A stretch of 64,000 nt of DNA from ZAX-1 sp046533095 (GTDB lineage: Bacteria > Bacillota > Clostridia > Lachnospirales > Lachnospiraceae), in contig JAJQRA010000030.1 of NCBI GenBank assembly GCA_046533095.1, positions 248,001 to 312,000 of the forward strand, written 5' to 3'. Positions 17,373-25,576 of the stretch are shown here, piece by piece. The notes beneath the pieces are model-generated. The model was not told where the DNA came from, searched no databases, and worked only from the letters and a program-made list of their open reading frames with translations. Made by a program: the position numbers and the translations under genes. Position 1 is the first letter of the stretch. Every line of letters starts with the position of its first letter.

Positions 17373-19709
17373 CTATGCTTTTTTTCGTTTCTTTAAAAGC
17401 AACGTCACCGCCCCGACAAAAACCAGCACGATCGCTCCGATCATGGCAATGGAATTGGTTTTAGGCGTAGATGAAGTAGCTGGCAATTCTGCGGCAGGCT
17501 TGTTCGTTGCAGGCGCAGTAGCAGCCTCCGAAGCAAAAACCGTTTCGCTTTCTGGGATGCCCAATGCCGTTGCCAATGCCGCATACGCCGTCGTAATTTT
17601 GCTGCTCTGATTTGTGAAGGAACCCACCAGTTCCGGAGCCGTTAGGCGCACAAGGCTAATATCGCTTAGGCTTTCGCTGACAGGTGCATTTACCTTTGCA
17701 AGGTCAGTTGCCCTTGCCGCATCATCTGCCGCTTGGACGTTGCTGACTGTTCTCTTTGCTGCATCTAGAGCCGTTTGCAATGCTGCATCAGAGGATTCGC
17801 TTCCCTTAGCTTCCTCAATCAGCTCATAAAGGACACTCACGCCAAGGGCATTAAACGTTTCATTTAGACCATACCAGTAGGAGCGCATGGTGATCGGGGT
17901 ATTTATGCCACGGATGTCTGCTCCGCCCGCTTCCCCAGTAGCGGAATACGCGGCAATGCTAGTCTTAGGGATTGACTGGTTGTCTGTAATATCGTAAAGG
18001 CCAAGGCCATGGAGCGTATCCGGTTGCACGTCGTCACGATAGATGTACTCTTGAAACTCTACAATGCGCCCCTGCTTTGCGGCTACGCCACCGAAGGTAT
18101 TCGGTGCCGCCAGATTCCCGCCGCTAAACCACATCTGCTCAAACATACTGATGACCGGAGCTGGGTTTCCATTTGCATCCTTGTGGTCTTTATTAAACAT
18201 CAGCATCGCCGGCTGTTGAAGGCGCGGTACCCATTTTGCATTTTCGATGGGAGCATAACCTTTATCGGTATTGCCGGGAACCTTTTGGTAGATGGAGTAG
18301 CCATCGCCGGAGTCGCCCGCATTGGTGAGGCGAATTTGCAGCTTTTCCTCATCTGTAAGGGCTGGCTGGCCGCTTGCAGCACGCCGCATATCCTCGGAAA
18401 GGATATAATTTTGATAGGCTTCGTCAAACTGCGTGGGGATGCCGTCAGGACCGATGTTTGTAAGGACATCTCCTAGCAGTTCAATATACAGTCCAGATGT
18501 ATAGGAGCGGTCACTGTTGCGGATCGCAGTGATGCTGTTGTTCATAGTACCATCTAATTCAGGGTCAAAGAAATAAACTTTGTCAAGGTTGTACAAAAGC
18601 GCATAATCATGAATATCACGCAAATTGGCGTAGGTGTTTGGACACCACTGCCCGGCAAAAACAAAAGCATAGTTGCCCGAAGAGGAAAGCAAGCCGCGTA
18701 GTTCCTCATAGGTAACGACTTCAAGCGGGGTGTAGGTATCAGCCGCTGTGAAGAGGGTGGTATCCTTTCCTTGCTGCGTAATACCGTTTACCATGATTGG
18801 CTCACCTTCCACCGTCAATAGCGGGGTAGTGCTTGCGCCATAGGAATCCAAAAAGCGTGCGTTCTCATTTTCAATGAAGTATTCGCTCGGGGTAATATGG
18901 ACGATATCGTTTGCCTTTTTATCTGTGGCAATTGTGTCAAATGCAGCACGTAGCCCTGTCTTAAAAGTTTCCTCATCTGCCGCTGTTGCCGCATCCCAGG
19001 TGTATTGTGCCACGAGTGGCGTAAAAGCGTTATCTTTGTTCCAAATGATGATGGAAGGAGTGCTTAATTGGTCGGCAGAAAGCCGGCTCGCTTCCTCCAT
19101 CCCATCGTTATAGCTTAACAGTGCAGTGGCAAGGGCATCACCGCGCTGGCGAAAGTAGGTTTTGGCGTTAAATTCTGCCAACGTGCCGTAATCTGATTCC
19201 TGCCCCGGATCAGCGAATAGGTCAATGCCGCTTTCTGCTTTGCCGTCTAAATGCGGGTCAAAATTGTAGATAGCCGGTATCTCATATTCTTTTGCGACGT
19301 CATTGATGTAGCCAATGGATTCTTGAAGCTCCGCCGACCAGGTACCGCCCAACAAGAAGATATGGTTTCCTGATTTTATGTTCACTTCATAGCCTCGCTT
19401 GCCACTCCATTTTTCAGTGCCGTCATCATTTTTGGTTAGAGTCGCCCAAAAGCTTCCGGTACCATTGTGGACACCACCAAGAAAATAGTGATAGATCTGT
19501 GCAAATTCAGCAGTTTGGAATACATGCTCCTTGCCGGAAAGATTGCTGTATTTGTCGCGAAAGAAGTCATAGGTATTCACCAATGACTGCATGTTTGGCA
19601 CATCCGCCGCAGCAACAGCAAAAGATTTCGGAATAGCGAGTGGGCTGATAAGTACGATCGCAGTGCAAATGCACGCCATCTGCTTTTTTATATTTTTTAA
19701 GTTTCCCAT
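17373..19709 (-). CDS. Surface protein with two thioredoxin-like repeats and C-terminal anchor
   Basis: A 778-aa secreted protein that I cannot assign to a named family. It has a signal peptide (about residues 10-35). Two related blocks then occur: GNHIFLLGGTW (about 114-124) leading to YNFDPHLDG, and GNYAFVFAGQWCPN (near 340) leading to YFFDPELDG. Both resemble thioredoxin-like folds with a degraded active site (WSAE and WCPN; no CxxC). A C-terminal coiled-coil-like Ala/Ser-rich region, LPATS (742-746), PKTNS (749-753), a membrane helix and KKRKKA follow, like a sortase-type or plain membrane anchor. GGAG precedes the ATG. It is third in a minus-strand operon with a symporter and a lipoprotein. 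Confidence 0.7.
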   Translation of the reverse strand: MGNLKNIKKQMACICTAIVLISPLAIPKSFAVAAADVPNMQSLVNTYDFFRDKYSNLSGKEHVFQTAEFAQIYHYFLGGVHNGTGSFWATLTKNDDGTEKWSGKRGYEVNIKSGNHIFLLGGTWSAELQESIGYINDVAKEYEIPAIYNFDPHLDGKAESGIDLFADPGQESDYGTLAEFNAKTYFRQRGDALATALLSYNDGMEEASRLSADQLSTPSIIIWNKDNAFTPLVAQYTWDAATAADEETFKTGLRAAFDTIATDKKANDIVHITPSEYFIENENARFLDSYGASTTPLLTVEGEPIMVNGITQQGKDTTLFTAADTYTPLEVVTYEELRGLLSSSGNYAFVFAGQWCPNTYANLRDIHDYALLYNLDKVYFFDPELDGTMNNSITAIRNSDRSYTSGLYIELLGDVLTNIGPDGIPTQFDEAYQNYILSEDMRRAASGQPALTDEEKLQIRLTNAGDSGDGYSIYQKVPGNTDKGYAPIENAKWVPRLQQPAMLMFNKDHKDANGNPAPVISMFEQMWFSGGNLAAPNTFGGVAAKQGRIVEFQEYIYRDDVQPDTLHGLGLYDITDNQSIPKTSIAAYSATGEAGGADIRGINTPITMRSYWYGLNETFNALGVSVLYELIEEAKGSESSDAALQTALDAAKRTVSNVQAADDAARATDLAKVNAPVSESLSDISLVRLTAPELVGSFTNQSSKITTAYAALATALGIPESETVFASEAATAPATNKPAAELPATSSTPKTNSIAMIGAIVLVFVGAVTLLLKKRKKA

Positions 19710-19726
19710 AATCTAATCTCCTTATT

Positions 19727-19919
19727 AAATTCATTGTAAATGTAAATATCTAGTGGCATTCCCCATCCCAAACCTCATCACTAGATTCGACTTAAATTCA
19801 TTGTAAATGTAAAGGTCTAGCGGCATTCCCCATCCCAAACCTCATCACTAGATTCGACTTAAATTCATTGTAAATGTAAAGGTCTAGCGGCATTCCCCAT
19901 CCCAAGCCTCGTCACTAGA
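19727..19919 (-). repeat. 67-bp tandem repeat, three copies, from the lipoprotein gene end
   Basis: A 67-bp unit beginning AAATTCATTGTAAATGTAAA is present three times. The copy nearest 19919 encodes the last residues and stop of the lipoprotein gene. The other two are non-coding copies in the spacer before the surface-protein gene, differing at a few positions. Confidence 0.9.
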
Positions 19920-20156
19920 TTCGGTCGGAGCTGTGGGTGCCGTAGAAATGATTGGAGTAGTCGGTGTTTCCGTGTCGGCCTTAGTTTCGGCAGTTGCCGG
20001 TACCGGCACTTCAGTAACCGCGCTCGTTTCCTGTTCTACGCTTTGCTGTTCGCCAATTTGCGCTTGAAACTGTTCCCTGCGCTCTTGATACTGTGATACA
20101 GACAGGCATCCGGTGAACAAAATGGCGATACCAATAAAGATAAGTGCTTTTTTCAT
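19884..20156 (-). CDS. Small secreted lipoprotein of unknown function
   Basis: A 90-aa protein with a short signal peptide and lipobox (LFTGC). A polar region with YQERREQFQAQIGEQQ and a Thr/Pro/Ala-rich tail (about residues 40-80) follow, with no recognisable enzyme domain. I use the ATG at 20156, which has AAAGGAG 9 nt upstream; a longer frame from 20189 overlaps the symporter stop. It lies 22 bp after the symporter gene and before the thioredoxin-like surface protein, so a shared role at the membrane or cell wall is plausible. Its 3' end was tandemly duplicated. Confidence 0.7.
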   Translation of the reverse strand: MKKALIFIGIAILFTGCLSVSQYQERREQFQAQIGEQQSVEQETSAVTEVPVPATAETKADTETPTTPIISTAPTAPTESSDEAWDGECR

Positions 20157-20178
20157 AACGTGATGCTCCTTTCCTTTT

Positions 20179-21588
20179 TTATTTTCCAATTACCAATTCT
20201 TGGGGAGCACGCTCATAAAAGACATCCTCATCCAGTGCCCCAGTTTGGCGCGCCACGATAACGGCGGCAGCGGCGGCGCATGATACATTCGTTGGTGTGC
20301 GGAACATGCCCACGATAAAGCTGATGGGAAAGAGCAGTACGAAGACCTCAAGTGGCAATCCGGCAGTTGTATAGACTGCTGTGACAGTGATCACTGCCGT
20401 ACCGGCTACTCCAGCTGTACCAAAGGATACAGCAAGTGCGATTAGCCCAAGCGTCACATACTGCATCGGCGTGTATGAAATCCCCAAAAAGTTGACTGCA
20501 AATATGGCGAGTGTGATCGGCCAAATACCGGAGCAGCCCGGCATACCGATGGTAGATCCAAGCGTCGCTGTAAAGTTGCCTACTTCTTCTTTTACACCAA
20601 TCTTGGTGACCAGACGGCTGATTGTCATAGGCAGTGCGGCAATGGTACTTTGCGTGGAAAATCCTGCCATCATCGCCGGCATCAGCTTACGAAAGAAAAT
20701 AACAGGGTTTAAATTGGCACCGAATTTAACAAACAGCCCACCAACGATAAAGGTTTGAAACAGGCACAAGCCGATAATCACTAAAATGACTACCAACAAT
20801 GGCTGTATGGTATCCCAACGGCCGCCAATGGTTCCCGCAGCGTCCGCGCCGATTGCAAGGATTGCAAAAGGAATTAAATCCACCACAAACCCGACAACCT
20901 TAAAGATGAGCCCTTTTAATGCCTCCACACCTTTGTAAAATGTCTCTAATTTCTCTTTATCATCGAAAGAGAGGTAGGCAACTGCCAACACCAGTGCTGT
21001 AATGATAATGGGAACGACCTTGTTTTGCGCCAACTCGTTGAAAATGTTGTGCGGAAAGAACCCTTCAAGAACATCAATGAACTGCGTATTGATACCCTCG
21101 TACTTTGTTGCACTCACCCCCTCGATTGTGAGGTTCGTATTCTTGCCAACACCCACAAGAATGGAAACCCCGATGGTAAGGACAATGGAAATTGCCGTGT
21201 TAAAAAGTAGCCAAAACAACGAGCGAGTACCAAGCGTTTTTAGCTTGTGCGAGTTGCCAAGCGACATCACAGAGGATAGGATTGCCAATAAAATCAGCGG
21301 TGCAACCAGTGCCTCGGTAATGCCGATATAGACACGCCCAATGAGGCTCACATATTGCAGGTTGTCTGTAAAGTAGACCTGCCCACTCTCATCGTGCAGC
21401 AGAACCCTAAGCGCATTGATAAGCCACCCCTCATCGCAAAAGAGAAGGCCAATGAAGATACCGGCGACCAGTGAGAATACCAACAGCAGATTCCAGTTAA
21501 AACCTTTCCTACCCAGAAACCAAATGAGCACGTACAGCAGTGCGACCACGGACAAGGCCAGCAGTGCAAACCAATTATCAGAAAACAT
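20179..21588 (-). CDS. Cation:dicarboxylate/cystine symporter family protein (TcyP-like)
   Basis: A 469-aa membrane protein of the DAACS/SDF family, with about eight membrane helices plus two re-entrant loops. The serine-rich hairpin region FSTQSTIAALPMTI and GSTIGMPGCSGIWPI match the TcyP branch (L-cystine uptake) better than glutamate carriers as I recall them. The neighbouring thioredoxin-like surface protein would fit a cystine/disulfide theme. Substrate assignment is inference. A strong AGGAGGG ribosome site precedes the ATG. It is first gene of a three-gene minus-strand operon. Confidence 0.85.
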   Translation of the reverse strand: MFSDNWFALLALSVVALLYVLIWFLGRKGFNWNLLLVFSLVAGIFIGLLFCDEGWLINALRVLLHDESGQVYFTDNLQYVSLIGRVYIGITEALVAPLILLAILSSVMSLGNSHKLKTLGTRSLFWLLFNTAISIVLTIGVSILVGVGKNTNLTIEGVSATKYEGINTQFIDVLEGFFPHNIFNELAQNKVVPIIITALVLAVAYLSFDDKEKLETFYKGVEALKGLIFKVVGFVVDLIPFAILAIGADAAGTIGGRWDTIQPLLVVILVIIGLCLFQTFIVGGLFVKFGANLNPVIFFRKLMPAMMAGFSTQSTIAALPMTISRLVTKIGVKEEVGNFTATLGSTIGMPGCSGIWPITLAIFAVNFLGISYTPMQYVTLGLIALAVSFGTAGVAGTAVITVTAVYTTAGLPLEVFVLLFPISFIVGMFRTPTNVSCAAAAAVIVARQTGALDEDVFYERAPQELVIGK

Positions 21589-21624
21589 AAATTCCCTCCT
21601 TTTTTATAAGCTCCCCACTTTTTT

Positions 21625-21655
21625 AGTGTAGTCGAAGTATATCATCTTTTGTCAA
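21625..21655 (-). promoter_or_regulatory. Candidate promoter of the symporter operon
   Basis: On the minus strand TTGACA (21655-21650) is followed after 19 bp by TACACT (21630-21625). An alternative is an extended -10, TGATATACT, at about 21644-21636. The exact start site is uncertain. Confidence 0.4.
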
Positions 21656-21683
21656 TAATTACTAGTTTTTTGCACAAAAAAAG

Positions 21684-21716
21684 ACCGTTTATATACAAAT
21701 GCAATATATAGACGGT
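21684..21716 (-). terminator. Terminator on the minus strand upstream of the symporter operon
   Basis: A 12-bp stem (21684-21695 with 21705-21716, one wobble pair) is followed on the minus strand by a run of seven T. It would stop transcripts coming from the LysR gene side. Confidence 0.75.
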
Positions 21717-21774
21717 ATCTATTGGTTTTATCTATAAGTAACGATTCAGAAGGGATATCTGTCTACAGGTATCC

Positions 21775-21877
21775 ATAATCAATTGGTGCATAGTCAATCG
21801 GCGCATAGTCAATCGGCGCATAGTCAATCGGCGCATAGTCAATTGGTGCATAATCAATCGGTGCATAGTCAATTGGT
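21775..21877. repeat. 15-bp minisatellite, seven copies
   Basis: Seven tandem 15-bp units of the form ATAGTCAATCGGCGC with C/T and G/A variants. No ribosome site or sensible protein is associated. The rest of 21878-22077 holds no gene I can support. Confidence 0.9.
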
Positions 21878-22077
21878 AAAAGGCACAAATTAGGTATAAG
21901 GAACTGTTCTTTAATAACCTTGACGTCTGACTGGGTCTTTTTCCACCATGCTGCGTTGCCCTCAATCAGCGTAGCTTAGCCTATGCCTCATTCGGACACC
22001 TTGCCTGACGAAAAAATCTCTGCGTCATCTTGTCAAGTTTATTTCGCCACAGTCCCTAAGAAGGTACGGCTGGATTG

Positions 22078-22971
22078 TCATTCATGATAAAAATTACGTA
22101 CAAACTGGATAAAATTCCAAATTTGCTTGGTCTGTATCCGGCTTTTTCGATAGGCAATATAATAGTTGCGGTAAATGCCCGGCTTTGCCAATGGAAATTC
22201 TAATATGCGTTTTGCCACTTTTAAGTCCTTTGTCACTTTTGCAGAAAGAATAGAAATACCAAGTCCATAGATAATGGACTGTTTAATGGCCTCTAAATCA
22301 TTCATATACGCAATAATATGCAAAGAGCTGCTTGAAAATCCGAATGATTCCAAAAATAGGTCAGCTTCTTTTCTTGTCCCCGAGCCATCCTCACGCATGA
22401 GATAAGGCTCTTCTAAGAAGCGGGTTAAAGGTGCTTGCTCGTTTCTTAATGACAAGTAATAAGGAGTGGCAGGTGTTGCAAGAACCAATTCATCACTGCA
22501 AAGAACATCATAGCAACAACTGTCATCACTAAACTTTGTTCCAATAATTCCAATATCTAAACTTCCGCTTACAATGCGATTGATAATTCCTTGGCTGTCG
22601 GATTGGACAAGATCAAAGGAAACAGTTGGAAAATGATTGTGATAAGCAGATAAAATTTCTGGAATCAGATAGGCAGAAGGGATCGAAGAAACGCCAAGCT
22701 GTATCACATCTTGATTCGTATGATTAAATTCCCGTAAGGCTTTATCTCGTAGCCGAAGTAAGCTTTTGGCGTATTCATAAAATTGCTTGCCCTCTTTCGT
22801 TAAGGCAATATTTTTTGTGGTCCGCTGCAAAAGCTGTATATTAAGCTCTTTTTCCAAGGTGTGTATGTGCGTGCTTATCGTAGGCTGTGTAAGATACAGA
22901 TGGTGTGCCGCTTCTGAAAAGCTATGCCATTCCACTACTGCACAAAAGACCTCTAATTGTCTAAAATCCAT
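22078..22971 (-). CDS. LysR-family transcriptional regulator
   Basis: A 297-aa regulator. The N-terminal winged HTH (MDFRQLEVFCAVVEWHSFSE, then TQPTISTHIHTLEKEL) is followed by a LysR substrate-binding domain (VSSIPSAYLIPEILSAY, LMREDGSGTRKEAD). The effector domain resembles CysL/selenium-metabolism-type LysR proteins, which fits loosely with the cystine-type symporter downstream on the same strand. AGAGGTG precedes the ATG. It may control the symporter operon, from which it is separated by a terminator; target not shown by sequence. Confidence 0.9.
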   Translation of the reverse strand: MDFRQLEVFCAVVEWHSFSEAAHHLYLTQPTISTHIHTLEKELNIQLLQRTTKNIALTKEGKQFYEYAKSLLRLRDKALREFNHTNQDVIQLGVSSIPSAYLIPEILSAYHNHFPTVSFDLVQSDSQGIINRIVSGSLDIGIIGTKFSDDSCCYDVLCSDELVLATPATPYYLSLRNEQAPLTRFLEEPYLMREDGSGTRKEADLFLESFGFSSSSLHIIAYMNDLEAIKQSIIYGLGISILSAKVTKDLKVAKRILEFPLAKPGIYRNYYIAYRKSRIQTKQIWNFIQFVRNFYHE

Positions 22972-23061
22972 AATTCACCTCTTATCGTAAGTTCTGATTC
23001 ATGATTATACAAAAATCACATCGTTCTGTCAATGCATAAAAACCGCTTTTAGCATAAATAA

Positions 23062-23168
23062 GTGAATCTCTGCTACGATTCACAGTTCATGGCCGCAAAG
23101 CCACTTTTGTATTATGATAGGAAAGTGCTCCTATTATACAAAAACCCTCTGGGAGGATTCTTTATTCT
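23062..23168 (+). repeat. Hairpin repeat, left copy, flanking the Uma2 gene
   Basis: It holds the hairpin GTGAATC/GATTCAC (23062-23083), then ATGATAGGA/TCCTATTAT around 23114-23137, then CAAAAACCCTC and GGGAGGAT up to TTCTTTATTCTT. The second part recurs at 24162-24279. The 22972-23061 stretch upstream shows nothing recognisable. Confidence 0.7.
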
Positions 23169-23209
23169 TTGATTGTAGCCAAAGGCTACAGTATGCTATA
23201 CTGTTTTTA
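23169..23209 (+). promoter_or_regulatory. Palindromic promoter or terminator region before the Uma2 gene
   Basis: TTGATT (23169-23174), 17 bp and TATGCT (23192-23197) form a possible promoter whose spacer is the palindrome GTAGCC-AAA-GGCTAC. An overlapping hairpin, ACAGTAT-GCT-ATACTGT followed by TTTTT (23188-23209), looks like a small terminator. Sequence alone does not decide which is real. Confidence 0.4.
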
Positions 23210-23350
23210 AAGATAGGTGAAGACATTACGATAGAAAAAATATTAGGCGCATTAGAAAAGAAAAAAGTCGGAAACAAAAGCAACTTGGCGAAAAATGTGA
23301 AATGAATGAAGTTCAAATAAGAAAAACACAAACGAAAGGAAGTGCCATAA

Positions 23351-23905
23351 ATGCCATTACATCAGGAAAAGAAAGAATATACGATCAAAGACTACGAATC
23401 GTTCCCCGAAGATGTAAGGGTTGAACTGATTGACGGTCAAATCTTTTACCAAGCCGCACCGGTCCAGATACACCAAGAATTATTAGGTTATCTATATGCT
23501 GCCATTTTCAATTATATCCGTTCAAATAAAGGTCCATGCAAAGTTTTCCCCGCCCCATTTGCCGTTAGGCTAAACAAGGACGACAAAACAACCGTTGAAC
23601 CGGATATCATCGTTGTATGCGATAAAGATAAATTGGACGGTAAGCGTTGCAATGGTGCTCCGGATTGGATCATTGAGATTATATCGCCTAGCACGTCAAG
23701 GCACGACTACATTAGAAAACTTGCCTTGTACGAATCAGCAGGTGTCCGTGAATATTGGATCGTAGATCCGGAAAATCAAATGGTAACCGTCTATTGTTTT
23801 GGCACCGAATACCTGTTTCCAAAACAATATGGATTTACGGATACGATCAAGGCGTGCATATACGAAGACCTGTTTATTGACTTCTCCGATATAGACATAG
23901 AATAG
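23351..23905 (+). CDS. Uma2-family PD-(D/E)XK nuclease-like protein
   Basis: A 184-aa single-domain protein of the Uma2 (DUF820) family, which has a restriction-endonuclease-like fold. The family signature is visible: VELIDGQIF, then VEPDIIVVCD and PDWIIEIISPSTSRHDYIRK, then YESAGVREYWIVDPEN. The EPD and E-x-I residues form the presumed metal site. AGGAAG precedes the ATG. The biological role of Uma2 proteins is poorly known; they are often linked with mobile DNA. Here the gene stands alone between two copies of a hairpin repeat, which hints at a mobile cassette. Confidence 0.9.
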   Translation: MPLHQEKKEYTIKDYESFPEDVRVELIDGQIFYQAAPVQIHQELLGYLYAAIFNYIRSNKGPCKVFPAPFAVRLNKDDKTTVEPDIIVVCDKDKLDGKRCNGAPDWIIEIISPSTSRHDYIRKLALYESAGVREYWIVDPENQMVTVYCFGTEYLFPKQYGFTDTIKACIYEDLFIDFSDIDIE

Positions 23906-23918
23906 CTCACAGACAAGT

Positions 23919-24031
23919 GCCTGCACAGATCCTCTATTCAAAGGCAAGGAAACAGCTACGGATACAAAAAAGTCGTATCCGAAAAGATCAGCCTGCACAG
24001 ATCCTCTATTCAAAGGCAAGGAAACGGCTAC
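23919..24031 (+). repeat. 41-bp direct repeat, two copies, downstream of the Uma2 gene
   Basis: A 41-bp segment starting GCCTGCACAGATCCTC occurs at 23919-23959 and 23991-24031 with one mismatch. Between them lies the hairpin CGGATAC/GTATCCG (23959-23981), too short of T residues to be a clear terminator. Confidence 0.85.
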
Positions 24032-24128
24032 CCGATAGGCCTTTTCCGGATGCGTGGCATTACGAATCTCATATCCTACTTTTTCCAGATACGATATGAA
24101 TTTACATCCTATTGTATAATAGTTTGCT

Positions 24129-24279
24129 AGTATACTGAGTCGCTTAGAAATGTATACTTGCTTTTTTGTATGATATGACAGGAAAGTGCTCCTATCATAC
24201 AAAAACCCTCCGGGAGGATCGCACTGTGGCGTATAAGGAAGTTGTTGCTGACGCAACCGTCGCAGGATTCTTTATTCTT
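24129..24279 (+). repeat. Hairpin repeat, right copy, flanking the Uma2 gene
   Basis: It has the hairpin AGTATAC/GTATACT (24129-24158), then a TATGATA...AGGAAAGTGCTCCTATCATA stem-loop, ACAAAAACCCTCCGGGAGGAT, and TTCTTTATTCTT at the end. Relative to the left copy it carries about 45 extra bases bounded by AGGAT on both sides. Together with the 41-bp repeat it fills most of the spacer 23906-24372. Confidence 0.7.
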
Positions 24280-24372
24280 CACTTGCCATCATTTGGGGAA
24301 TCAATTAGAATGGAAAGTAGTTCAACCATCAGATTTACAGCACAAAAGATGTGCTATACGCTAGGAGGCTTT

Positions 24373-25299
24373 ATGGAGTTTACAACACTGATTATGGATT
24401 GCGGGGAATTACAGGGCGAGCACCAATCGGAAAATCAATATCCCTCATTTCTAAAGGATTTGCTTATAAATCTTAAAAAAATTCATATAAATGTAATCGA
24501 ATTATCACAATATGAACAAGCCAAGAAAACGATACATTCCCTAGTAGAATGGCTGCAGGATCAACATGCGAAACCTGAAAATTGCCTTCTCCTTACGACA
24601 TCGGATAAAACGTTAGCCATGATTTCCTCCATGCCAATTGCAGCAATCGGATATAGGCATGAGGCAAACCAGACAGAAGAATTATGGGATGCAGATATGC
24701 TTATAGAAGAAAATGAATTAAAAAATTCGTTTGAGGAGATTGACTTAAAATTCTTAGAGCGAGTTTTTTGCCGGAAACATGGGATTCCATGGACGATATC
24801 CCAAACAAGCCGATGCACGTTGCGGGAAATGACATTGGAGGATTTAGAAGATCTATACGCAATCTATCAGGATAAAGATATCACAAGGTATATGGAAAAT
24901 TTATATGAGCGGGAAAAAGAAGAGCGATATACAAAGAACTATATCGAGCAGATATACCATTTTTATGGCTTTGGCATGTGGATTGTCGTGGAAACGGTAT
25001 CCGGGCGCATTATCGGGCGAGCAGGGCTAAACGTGACCAGAATACGTGACGAGTCATTGCTTGAAATGGGCTATATGATTTGCAAAGAATATCAAAACAA
25101 AGGATATGCCACAGAAGCCTGCAAAGCGGTTTTAGCATTTGCCAAAAGCGATACGGCATTTTTGCAAGTGAACTGCTTTATTCAAAAGGAAAATGGGATA
25201 TCGATCCATATCGCAGATAAATTTGGTTTTGTATGGAAAGAAGAGTTGCTATTAGATGGCAAAATGATGCAAAGGTACATTAAAATATTGCACGAATAG
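24373..25299 (+). CDS. GNAT-family N-acetyltransferase with an N-terminal extra domain
   Basis: A 308-aa protein. The C-terminal part (about 140-305) is a RimJ/RimL-type acetyltransferase: TLREMTLEDLEDLYAIYQD, IIGRAGL, LEMGYMICKEYQNKGYATEA (acetyl-CoA loop) and NGISIHIADKFGF. The N-terminal 130 residues contain CLLLTTSDKTLAM and MPIAAIGYRH, which look like a degenerate HAD-type fold; that is inference. The ATG at 24373 follows AGGAGG by only 4 nt; earlier in-frame codons run through the repeat element and are not credible. Substrate unknown. Confidence 0.8.
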   Translation: MEFTTLIMDCGELQGEHQSENQYPSFLKDLLINLKKIHINVIELSQYEQAKKTIHSLVEWLQDQHAKPENCLLLTTSDKTLAMISSMPIAAIGYRHEANQTEELWDADMLIEENELKNSFEEIDLKFLERVFCRKHGIPWTISQTSRCTLREMTLEDLEDLYAIYQDKDITRYMENLYEREKEERYTKNYIEQIYHFYGFGMWIVVETVSGRIIGRAGLNVTRIRDESLLEMGYMICKEYQNKGYATEACKAVLAFAKSDTAFLQVNCFIQKENGISIHIADKFGFVWKEELLLDGKMMQRYIKILHE

Positions 25300-25370
25300 A
25301 ATATCGAATATAAGGCAAGGGAAAACAATGCAAAACAATGTAAAATAATGCAAAGCTGTATGAAAATCCA

Positions 25371-25440
25371 TTCAAACAATCCTTGAATCATACCGTTCAA
25401 ACAATCCTTGAATCATACCATTCAAACAATCCTTGAATAA
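25371..25440 (+). repeat. 25-bp tandem repeat, three copies
   Basis: Three units starting TTCAAACAATCCTTGAATCA at 25371, 25396 and 25421. Each unit contains the small inverted repeat TTCAA/TTGAA. They lie between the acetyltransferase gene and the rel promoter. Confidence 0.85.
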
Positions 25441-25444
25441 AACA

Positions 25445-25473
25445 TTGCAATTTAAGACAAGATTATTTATAAT
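25445..25473 (+). promoter_or_regulatory. Sigma-A promoter for rel
   Basis: TTGCAA (25445-25450), 17-bp spacer, TATAAT (25468-25473), about 100 bp before the start codon. A weak CCTCA/TGAGG hairpin follows in the leader. Confidence 0.7.
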
Positions 25474-25576
25474 AGTAAAAATAACCATAGTAATTTGGTG
25501 CCTCAGTATTTGAGGTGTTTTGTGTAAAAGAGGCTATAATTATTGGCGTTGCCCTATGAAAGACGGGTGAAGATGT

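Noticed and set aside
21732..21965. Minus-strand frame with LTMRR repeats
   Set aside because: It is the translation of a 15-bp minisatellite; no ribosome site and it crosses into unrelated spacer.
21900..22077. Possible insertion-sequence remnant left of the LysR gene
   Set aside because: The stretch is somewhat more GC-rich but has no terminal inverted repeats or transposase-like frame.
23114..23305. 63-codon frame beginning in the hairpin repeat
   Set aside because: Its start comes from the repeat (the same GKCSY-TKTL codons occur at 24180), and no ribosome site is present.
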